From: an uncultured Micrococcales bacterium
Lineage (GTDB): Bacteria; Actinomycetota; Actinomycetes; Actinomycetales; Microbacteriaceae
NCBI GenBank assembly: GCA_913060985.1
Contig: CAJXTQ010000035.1
Coordinates: 1-6,544, forward strand
Direction of reading: 5' to 3'
Length of the DNA stretch: 6,544 nt
Each line of letters begins with the position of its first letter. Position 1 is the stretch's first letter. A program made the translations under genes and the position numbers. Under the pieces are notes generated by a model, which saw only the letters and a program-made list of their open reading frames with translations, did not search any database and had not been told where the DNA came from. Positions 1 through 5,063 of this stretch are shown piece after piece.

Positions 1-1066
1 ACATAGCTTTTGAATCAATACCCTCAGGCATTGTCACCCACAAAAAGAAACCTCCGCCTGGTCTGGTTGTTTCAATATCGGGAAGATGCTTATCAATAGC
101 CTCTATGGCCGCATCTCTTTTCTTTCGATAAAGATCCCTGTAGTCCGAGATCTGCTTTTTCCAGTCATTTACCGTTAGGTATTCGCTAACGAGCATTTGT
201 CCAAACATTGCTGGGGAGAGAATCGCAGATTCATTAGCGAGGGTCAGTTTTTCTCGGATTGCAGGCGGCGCCAGGACATAGCCAACCCTCAAACCGGGGG
301 AAAGAATTTTAGAAAAGCTGCCCAGGTAAACAACGTGCTGCTCACTCATTGACCTCATGGCATTCGGCGGAACCTCATCAAAATAGAGCTGCCCATAGGG
401 GTTATCTTCAATAATCAGAATTCCTTCGGCCTCACATATGGCCAATATCTCTTCTCGTCGGTGCTGCGGGATGGTGACACCACTTGGGTTTCCGTAATTT
501 GGAACCAGATACAGAAGCTTTACTTTCTTGCCCTGAGACTTCAAAGCGGTAACTTGCTCCTGCAGTGCTTCAGGAGATAGGCCCTCTGAGTCTGTGTGCA
601 GATGGACCATCTCTGCTTCTTTGTGGCGGAAGATTCCGACCGCTCCGACATAGCTGGGAGATTCCAACAAAACCACATCACCCGGATCAATAAACAGATC
701 CGCCAGGAGATCAAGACCATGCTGGCTTCCTGTGGTGACAATCAAATCTTCAGCGCTGCCGTTTATGCCCTCCAGGGCCATAATCTCAACAATTTGCTCT
801 CTGAGCTTCGCATCCCCTTGTCCGCCTCCATATTGCAGGGCAAGGTCTCTGCGAGTTGTTAGCAGAGAGTCATAGGCCTTGTTCAAGCCTTCTGTTGGAA
901 GCTGTGAAACATCGGGCATGCCACCGGCAAGGCTTACAACCTCTGGCCTGGAGACGACAGCGAATAACGCTCTGACCTCGCTGACACTTAGATTCGAGGC
1001 ACGACCAGCGTAAGCCGACTTCCAATAATCGAAGTTGGTTATGCTTCCCGTGTTTGTTTCATTCAT
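1..1066 (-). CDS. PLP-dependent aminotransferase, fold type I, class I/II (partial; C-terminus beyond the left edge)
   Basis: This is an open frame of 355 residues that I translated by hand; it has no stop before base 1, so it is partial. The family transfers amino groups between an amino acid and a 2-oxo acid in the cytoplasm using pyridoxal phosphate. Visible signatures are SLAGGMPD (residues 45-52), QYGGGQGD (78-85), TTGSQHGL (111-118) in the phosphate-cup region, SPSY (136-139), NPSG (193-196), DNPYG (221-225, Asp221 expected to pair with the PLP ring nitrogen), and SFSKILSPGLRVGY (250-263) with Lys253 as the Schiff-base lysine. It resembles the 2-aminoadipate/aromatic (LysN/KAT-like) subgroup; the MocR-type helix-turn-helix N-terminus is absent. 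Family members are about 400-430 residues, so roughly the last 50-70, including the substrate-carboxylate arginine, are missing. The ATG at 1066 is the first in-frame ATG after a stop at 1081-1079; a TTG at 1075 is the only other option. It lies 36 nt after trxA with no clear Shine-Dalgarno. Substrate is unknown. Confidence 0.93.
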   Translation of the reverse strand, partial: MNETNTGSITNFDYWKSAYAGRASNLSVSEVRALFAVVSRPEVVSLAGGMPDVSQLPTEGLNKAYDSLLTTRRDLALQYGGGQGDAKLREQIVEIMALEGINGSAEDLIVTTGSQHGLDLLADLFIDPGDVVLLESPSYVGAVGIFRHKEAEMVHLHTDSEGLSPEALQEQVTALKSQGKKVKLLYLVPNYGNPSGVTIPQHRREEILAICEAEGILIIEDNPYGQLYFDEVPPNAMRSMSEQHVVYLGSFSKILSPGLRVGYVLAPPAIREKLTLANESAILSPAMFGQMLVSEYLTVNDWKKQISDYRDLYRKKRDAAIEAIDKHLPDIETTRPGGGFFLWVTMPEGIDSKAM

Positions 1067-1083
1067 TAGGCTCAAAGCCTAAT
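1065..1083 (-). promoter_or_regulatory. Perfect hairpin overlapping the aminotransferase start codon
   Basis: On the minus strand ATTAGGCT-TTG-AGCCTAAT forms a perfect 8-bp stem with a 3-nt loop. The 3' arm contains the A and T of the ATG at 1066-1064, and the only AGG that could serve as a weak ribosome site (1080-1078) is in the 5' arm. Folding would therefore hide the translation start. There is no T tract after the stem, so it is a poor intrinsic terminator. It may act as a translational brake or as a 3'-end stabiliser for the trxBA message; that role is inference. Confidence 0.6.
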
Positions 1084-1102
1084 TGTTAGATGCCCGTATT
1101 GG

Positions 1103-1420
1103 CTATAGGTACTCTTGCAATTCGCTTTGAATAGCAGCCTTTGGCCTGGCCCCAACCAATTGCTTCACGAGCTCTCCACCCTTGAAAACACCAAGCAGTG
1201 GGATACCGGTGACGTTGTAGTTCATTGCAAGTTCTGGCTCGTGGTCAACATTTACCTTCACCACATCCAATTTGCCCGCAAGATCAGTTCCTAGTTCGTC
1301 AACAATTGGTGAGACCATGCGGCATGGACCGCACCACTCTGCCCAAAAATCAACCAATACCGGAAGCGGATTATCCAAAACTTCCTTCTGGAACTCTTCG
1401 GTTGTTACATCCCTTGCCAT
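1103..1420 (-). CDS. trxA: Thioredoxin
   Basis: This 105-residue protein is the usual length of a classical thioredoxin. It reduces disulfides in cytoplasmic proteins and is recharged by thioredoxin reductase, encoded just upstream. The active site WCGPC is at residues 29-33 (Cys30 and Cys33), the buried Asp24 is in VLVDFWAEW, and the cis-proline is Pro74 in TGIP. The residue after the cis-proline is Leu75 (IPLLGVF), where most thioredoxins have Thr (IPTL). The C-terminal helix (AAIQSELQEYL) is complete and there is no signal peptide. A strong Shine-Dalgarno GGAGG at 1429-1425 sits 4 nt before the ATG. The gene starts 17 nt after the trxB stop, so the two are almost certainly one transcript. 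In mycobacteria the counterpart in this position is named trxC. Confidence 0.97.
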   Translation of the reverse strand: MARDVTTEEFQKEVLDNPLPVLVDFWAEWCGPCRMVSPIVDELGTDLAGKLDVVKVNVDHEPELAMNYNVTGIPLLGVFKGGELVKQLVGARPKAAIQSELQEYL

Positions 1421-1424
1421 TTTT

Positions 1425-1429
1425 CCTCC
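1425..1429 (-). promoter_or_regulatory. Ribosome binding site of trxA
   Basis: GGAGG lies 4 nt before the trxA ATG. It is the strongest Shine-Dalgarno in the window and supports the chosen start and independent, high translation of thioredoxin within the trxBA message. Confidence 0.85.
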
Positions 1430-1437
1430 AAATGCCT

Positions 1438-2358
1438 TTAGTGTTCAGCCAGGTAGTGCTCGGCGTCCAAAGCCGCCACACAGCCGCTTCCAGCCGCTGT
1501 AATGGCCTGTCTGTAGGTCGGGTCAATCACATCACCGGCGGCAAAGACACCAGGAAGAGTAGTTTTGGAACTTCTTCCTTCTACCTTTATGAACTTGTCT
1601 TGGTCTAACTCCAATTGACCCTCAAATAATCCTGTTCTGGGGTCAGAGCCGATCGCAATAAACAGCCCTTCAATCTCTAACTGGGTCTTTTCACCAGTTT
1701 GGGTGTCATTCAGCGTCACCGCTTCAAGCTTTCCTTCACCATGCAATTCAGCAATTTCGCTATTCCAGATGAACTCAATTTTTGGATTATCAAAAGACCT
1801 CTGCTGCATGGTTTTTGATGCCTTCAAGCTGTCTCGGCGGTGAACCACATACACCTTCTCAGCAAACTTAGTCAGAAAGTTCGCCTCCTCCATGGCCGAG
1901 TCTCCACCCCCAACAACAGCGATTGTCTTTTCTCTAAAGAAGAAGCCATCACAGGTTGCACACCAGCTAACCCCATGCCCTGAAAGCTCCTTTTCCTTCG
2001 GAAGACCGAGCTCACGATAGGCGGCACCGGTGGAGATAATTACAGTTTTCGCCTCAATGGTCTCTCCCCCACCTGTCTTCACAATCTTCACCTCACCGGA
2101 CAGATCCACCTCGGTGACATCATCGAACATGATCTCTGTTCCGAATCTTTCTGCCTGAGCCTGAAAGTCAGCCATCAAATCCGGTCCCATGGTCCCTGTT
2201 GGGAATCCCGGATAGTTCTCAACCTCGGTGGTCTTCATAAGCTCTCCACCAGGCTCAACGCTGGAGGCGATTAGTAATGGCTTTAGATCGGCCCTTGCCG
2301 CATAGATCGCCGCCGTGTAGCCAGCTGGGCCAGAACCAATGATTACTACTTCTCGCAT
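1438..2358 (-). CDS. trxB: Thioredoxin reductase (NADPH)
   Basis: This 306-residue flavoprotein has the normal length of the low-molecular-weight bacterial TrxB. It passes electrons from NADPH through FAD and a redox disulfide to thioredoxin in the cytoplasm. The N-terminal FAD-binding motif is GSGPAG (residues 8-13), the redox site is CATC with Cys133 and Cys136, the NADPH Rossmann motif is GGGDSA (150-155), the 2'-phosphate-binding HRR is at 173-175, and the second FAD motif is FAAGDV (272-277) followed by RQA (283-285). After HRR the sequence is DSLKASK, with Lys179 where many homologues have Arg; this is conservative and still fits NADPH use. The ATG at 2358 has GGAG at 2367-2364, 5 nt upstream. 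The gene starts 63 nt after murJ and is followed by trxA. A SigR/SigH-type promoter match upstream suggests induction by disulfide stress. Confidence 0.97.
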   Translation of the reverse strand: MREVVIIGSGPAGYTAAIYAARADLKPLLIASSVEPGGELMKTTEVENYPGFPTGTMGPDLMADFQAQAERFGTEIMFDDVTEVDLSGEVKIVKTGGGETIEAKTVIISTGAAYRELGLPKEKELSGHGVSWCATCDGFFFREKTIAVVGGGDSAMEEANFLTKFAEKVYVVHRRDSLKASKTMQQRSFDNPKIEFIWNSEIAELHGEGKLEAVTLNDTQTGEKTQLEIEGLFIAIGSDPRTGLFEGQLELDQDKFIKVEGRSSKTTLPGVFAAGDVIDPTYRQAITAAGSGCVAALDAEHYLAEH

Positions 2359-2363
2359 TTTTA

Positions 2364-2367
2364 CTCC
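2364..2367 (-). promoter_or_regulatory. Ribosome binding site of trxB
   Basis: GGAG (within TTGGAG) is 5 nt before the ATG at 2358, supporting that start and the 306-residue product. Confidence 0.75.
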
Positions 2368-2409
2368 AATTTGCCTTGTGGGCTTATATAGATGATTGTC
2401 TATTTATAA

Positions 2410-2435
2410 AACTAGCACTAACTAGCTTTCATTCC
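2410..2435 (-). promoter_or_regulatory. Candidate SigR/SigH-type promoter of trxBA (GGAAT-N18-GTT)
   Basis: On the minus strand GGAAT (2435-2431) and GTT (2412-2410) are separated by exactly 18 nt. GGAAT-N18-GTT is the published consensus for Streptomyces SigR and is close to that of mycobacterial SigH, the thiol-oxidative-stress ECF sigma factors whose known targets include trxBA. The -35 element is formed by the AGG AAT (Arg-Asn) codons at the end of murJ, and the -10 lies just after the murJ stop. Transcription would begin near 2400-2405, giving a leader of about 45 nt before trxB. The match and spacing are seen directly; use by an ECF factor is inference, since no sigma gene is present here. 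Confidence 0.6.
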
Positions 2436-4065
2436 TTCTTCTTATTTCAACTAAAAACTTAGTAATAATTCCATACTCAGGAAGCCGAAGCGCCCGAGTC
2501 AAAAACAAAAAGCTGATTACCATCAGCAGTGTGATAAGCACTGCGCCCAAGCTTGCGTTCAATTTACTCTCCATCAACCACCCGGCACCAATTCCACCAA
2601 GCTGGCCAATGGCAACAAAACCTATGACGCCAGCAATAACGGCGGCGATGATTGACCTCAAAAGATTCAAAACAAGTCCAGTTGGCTGCCAATCAATCTT
2701 TTTTCGAAGCAAGACTCCTGCAATCAACAACTGAATGGTGACAGATGATGCTGTCACCAAAGACAGACCAACAACTAGCCATTGCTTTTCTAAAACATTC
2801 AACAAAGTGATGGCACCGATTATGTGAAGGGCGACTTGAATGGAGGTGAAAACAAAAGGCGTTTTCGTATCTTCCAGCGCAAAAAACGCTCGTTGCAACA
2901 TATGAACCAAGCTGAACGGCAGTAGTCCAATAGCCAAGGCAATGATTACGTTGCCCAAAGCTTCTGCCTCTGCCAATCCCGGCGAGAATATCCGCGCCAG
3001 CGGATAGGCCAGCACAATAAGCCCTGCTGTGGCAAGAGACATAAAGATCACAATCAGTCTCAAAGCAGCTAGCAGATCAGCCTTCATAGATGCCATATCG
3101 CCGTTGCTGGCAGCTGTTGAAATTCGGGTGTAATAGGCGGTGGCAACACTCACGGTCACAATCGAGTGAGGCAACATGAAAATCAACCAGGCAATGGCAG
3201 CTGCAGCAACACTGGCAATAATCAGACCCTCTGCCCTTGCTTGAGCGGCACTAGATGCAACATTGGTCTGCACCAAAGCACCAATCTGACTAATTAGCAC
3301 CATTGCAAATGACCATGAGGCCGTTTTTAGTCCAGCCCCGATTCCATAGCCTGAGAATTTGAAATTCAAATTCAGCTTCAGTCCAATTCGTTTCCAGAAA
3401 AACAGAAGTATTACCGCCTGGGCCGCAACACCTGCGGTTGCCGAACCGGCAAGCAGAGCAACCTGGTCCGCTCCCCAACTGCTGATTGCTCTCTCGCCTT
3501 CAGAATCAGCCCCAAAGACCCAGATGAAGATTCCAAGACCCACAATCGAGACAACGTTGTTTAGAGCCGGAGCCCACATAAACGGCCCAAAAGCGCTTCG
3601 TGAGTTGAGCACCTCACCAAAAACCGAATAGAGCCCGTAGAAAAATAGCTGCGGGATGGTCCAGTATGCAAAGGCGGTTGCCAGTGCAACTTGTGAATCG
3701 CTCCAGCCGGTTGTGTAAAGACCAATCATCAGCGGTGCTGAAATCGTGGCTATTGTTCCGATAGCGAAAAAAACAACAAGTGCGAGGGTTGCAAACCGAT
3801 CAATGTAACCCCGACCGTCATCCTTCATTTTTCTGGCTTTGACCAATTGCGGAACCAAAATGGCGTTCAGCACCCCGCCCATGATTAGTGCATAGACGTT
3901 GTTGGGTAGTTGGTTTGCAACACCGAAGGCATCCGCAGCATCAGTTGTCACCCCAATTGCGAGTGCGAGCAGGATTGCTCGGATGAACCCCAGAGCCCGG
4001 GAGAAGATTGTGCCGCTGGCCATCCAAAAGCTGGATCGGCCAACCGCAGGACCCAGATCAGTCAT
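2422..4065 (-). CDS. murJ: Lipid II flippase MurJ (MviN/MurJ, MOP superfamily)
   Basis: From the ATG at 4065 the product is 547 residues, an integral membrane protein that moves lipid II to the outer face of the cytoplasmic membrane for peptidoglycan synthesis. Hydrophobic segments fill the sequence, consistent with the 14 helices of MurJ. Family landmarks are SRALGFIR (residues 22-29; Arg23 and Arg29 align with E. coli Arg18 and Arg24), DAADAF (42-47; Asp45 aligns with Asp39), LPN (53-55), and the signature ALEDTKTP (396-403). Positions aligning with E. coli Arg52 and Arg270 appear to be Tyr58 and Leu294. It ends in a short basic tail (RRRNES), without the long cytoplasmic pseudokinase extension of mycobacterial MviN. 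I chose ATG 4065 because GGAAGG (4075-4070) lies 4 nt upstream and it overlaps the upstream stop by only 8 nt; an in-frame TTG at 4104 would add 13 atypical residues. Confidence 0.95.
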   Translation of the reverse strand: MTDLGPAVGRSSFWMASGTIFSRALGFIRAILLALAIGVTTDAADAFGVANQLPNNVYALIMGGVLNAILVPQLVKARKMKDDGRGYIDRFATLALVVFFAIGTIATISAPLMIGLYTTGWSDSQVALATAFAYWTIPQLFFYGLYSVFGEVLNSRSAFGPFMWAPALNNVVSIVGLGIFIWVFGADSEGERAISSWGADQVALLAGSATAGVAAQAVILLFFWKRIGLKLNLNFKFSGYGIGAGLKTASWSFAMVLISQIGALVQTNVASSAAQARAEGLIIASVAAAAIAWLIFMLPHSIVTVSVATAYYTRISTAASNGDMASMKADLLAALRLIVIFMSLATAGLIVLAYPLARIFSPGLAEAEALGNVIIALAIGLLPFSLVHMLQRAFFALEDTKTPFVFTSIQVALHIIGAITLLNVLEKQWLVVGLSLVTASSVTIQLLIAGVLLRKKIDWQPTGLVLNLLRSIIAAVIAGVIGFVAIGQLGGIGAGWLMESKLNASLGAVLITLLMVISFLFLTRALRLPEYGIITKFLVEIRRRNES

Positions 4066-4567
4066 TCGGCCTTCCACGTAGTGAGGTTCTGACAATTCCA
4101 GCAACCAGCAGTATTGACAATAAACCTATAAAAACCGCAAGCAGGATGCCCTCAACATCGCGGTTGATATTCACAATCAATGTCTCTGGACCAAAAATCC
4201 TCTGACCGGTTGAGTCATTTAGCCAAACCAGAACCTCCACCTGTCCGTTGGCAACAGCTGTTGCTGGTAGTTCGGCGTTAATCGCACTTTGAGCGGGAAC
4301 GGTAATCGCGGTTCTGGCGGGAACCTCTAGCTTGGTATTGGTAGATCTGGCGCCCAGCTCCAAATCCATCCGCTGGTCAGTTTCGTTCACAATTGCCACG
4401 GGCAAATTGGAATCAATGCTTACGAGGTTGATCTCACTGCCTGGAACAATTCTTATTTGAGCCGGGCTTTCAGCACTAGCACCCAGGCTCGCCACCACGC
4501 TTGCGGGCACCGAGGCAACACTCACCATGATTAGCACCAATGCTAAAAACCGAGTCTTTTTTGCCAT
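4058..4567 (-). CDS. Short DUF6049-like secreted, membrane-anchored protein
   Basis: This 169-residue protein has an N-terminal signal sequence (KK at 3-4, Arg6, hydrophobic run about 7-29, possible cleavage after ASA at 30-32), an extracellular beta-rich domain (about 37-135), one C-terminal membrane helix (about 138-159) and a short basic cytoplasmic tail (VRTSLRGRPND). The outer domain, with NLVSIDSNLPVAIVNETDQ, a VPA repeat (82-84, 90-92) and LVWLNDSTGQ, resembles the C-terminal immunoglobulin-like domain of actinobacterial DUF6049 proteins, which occupy this same slot before murJ but are several hundred residues long (Rv3909 class). No catalytic motif is visible. Its function is unknown; position suggests a role in cell-envelope assembly with MurJ. 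Its ATG shares one base with the nudix stop (TGATG), there is no clear Shine-Dalgarno, and its end overlaps murJ by 8 nt, so translation is probably coupled on both sides. Confidence 0.85.
   Translation of the reverse strand: MAKKTRFLALVLIMVSVASVPASVVASLGASAESPAQIRIVPGSEINLVSIDSNLPVAIVNETDQRMDLELGARSTNTKLEVPARTAITVPAQSAINAELPATAVANGQVEVLVWLNDSTGQRIFGPETLIVNINRDVEGILLAVFIGLLSILLVAGIVRTSLRGRPND
4070..4075 (-). promoter_or_regulatory. Ribosome binding site deciding the murJ start
   Basis: GGAAGG lies 4 nt before the ATG at 4065, inside the 3' end of the DUF6049-like gene. It favours this ATG over the in-frame GTG (4077) and TTG (4104), neither of which has a comparable site. Confidence 0.65.
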
Positions 4568-5010
4568 CAGTCGATCAGCTCCAATGCCAGCTGCGCCATC
4601 TTTCGCTCATTTTCATGCGCTAAGACATCCTGCAAAACATCAAGCTCGAACCACTGAGCGTCAATAACCTCGCCGGCAGGATCGTTGTCTGGATCAAGCT
4701 CTCCTCCAACCTGGGTCATCAGAAAGTGGTGGACTGTTTTAGATATTCGCTTATTTCCAACTTTGAAACGGTAGCTAATCGTCCCCAGTTTTTTGACAAT
4801 CCTTGCCTGCAATCCAGTTTCTTCAAAAACTTCTCGTATGGCTGCCTGCTCAAGAGTTTCATTATGCTCCGGGTGGCCTTTGGGAATGCACCAATCAACT
4901 CGCCCGCCTCGGTTTTTGTGAGAAATGAGAGCAATTTTGGTGGGCTCTGAATTGGAAATCACCAAACCACCAGCGCTGACCTCGCGGATATTTTGGCGAC
5001 CAAGTTTCAT
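4567..5010 (-). CDS. Nudix hydrolase (MutT4-like position)
   Basis: This 147-residue protein is a single Nudix domain. The Nudix box G-x5-E-x7-REVFEETGL is complete at residues 45-67, with Gly45, Glu51, Arg59, Glu60, Glu63, Glu64 and Gly66 in place, so it should bind divalent metal and hydrolyse a nucleoside diphosphate linked to another group. The lead-in WCIPKGH (40-46) resembles dinucleoside-polyphosphate hydrolases and some MutT-like enzymes, but the substrate cannot be read from sequence. In M. tuberculosis the gene in this place, divergent from pcnA, is mutT4 (Rv3908); orthology is likely by position. The ATG at 5010 is the first possible start, because an in-frame TGA lies 3 nt upstream of it. 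There is no proper Shine-Dalgarno; a -10-like TAGAGT 6 nt before the ATG suggests leaderless expression. It heads the nudix-DUF6049-murJ group. Confidence 0.93.
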   Translation of the reverse strand: MKLGRQNIREVSAGGLVISNSEPTKIALISHKNRGGRVDWCIPKGHPEHNETLEQAAIREVFEETGLQARIVKKLGTISYRFKVGNKRISKTVHHFLMTQVGGELDPDNDPAGEVIDAQWFELDVLQDVLAHENERKMAQLALELID

Positions 5011-5016
5011 GCCTCA

Positions 5017-5022
5017 ACTCTA
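5017..5022 (-). promoter_or_regulatory. Candidate -10 element for leaderless nudix transcript
   Basis: TAGAGT fits the actinobacterial -10 pattern TANNNT and ends 6 nt before the ATG at 5010, the spacing seen when transcription starts on the A of the start codon. No good -35 is visible and no ribosome site precedes the ATG. The six-base pattern is common by chance, so support is modest. Confidence 0.4.
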
Positions 5023-5049
5023 CTTCGACTATTTTCGGCTGATGCTATG

Positions 5050-5063
5050 GCAAGCTAGCTTGC
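5050..5063. repeat. Perfect 14-bp palindrome before the CCA-enzyme gene
   Basis: GCAAGCTAGCTTGC reads identically on both strands and ends at the base before the ATG at 5064, within the 53-nt gap between divergent genes. It could be a dimeric repressor site able to control both directions, or a fold in a short leader; there is no loop spacer, which favours DNA binding over an RNA hairpin. No known regulator is assigned. Confidence 0.5.

Noticed and set aside
596..862. Plus-strand open frame of 88 codons inside the aminotransferase
   Set aside because: The minus-strand frame encodes all expected aminotransferase motifs through this region, so this is an antisense shadow.
1065..1083. Intrinsic terminator of trxBA
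   Set aside because: The stem is perfect but no T tract follows on the minus strand and it overlaps the next gene's start codon, so a translational or stability role is more likely.
1225..1608. Plus-strand open frame of 127 codons across the trxA-trxB junction
   Set aside because: It lies antisense to two well-supported genes, has no recognisable domain or ribosome site, and its protein looks like a reverse-frame shadow.
2385..2390. TATATA on the minus strand upstream of trxB as a primary-sigma -10 box
   Set aside because: No -35-like hexamer lies 16-18 nt upstream and it does not fit TANNNT; AT-rich sequence alone explains it. A second promoter cannot be excluded.
2411..2426. Direct repeat GCTAGT-TAGT-GCTAGT after the murJ stop as a regulator site
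   Set aside because: The repeat is only 6 bp, sits in the spacer of the proposed promoter, and could be chance; reported here only for completeness.
4066..4104. Longer murJ reading frame beginning at TTG 4104 with 13 extra residues
   Set aside because: TTG is a rare start, there is no ribosome site before it, it would overlap the upstream gene by 47 nt, and the added residues do not resemble MurJ N-termini; ATG 4065 has GGAAGG at good spacing.
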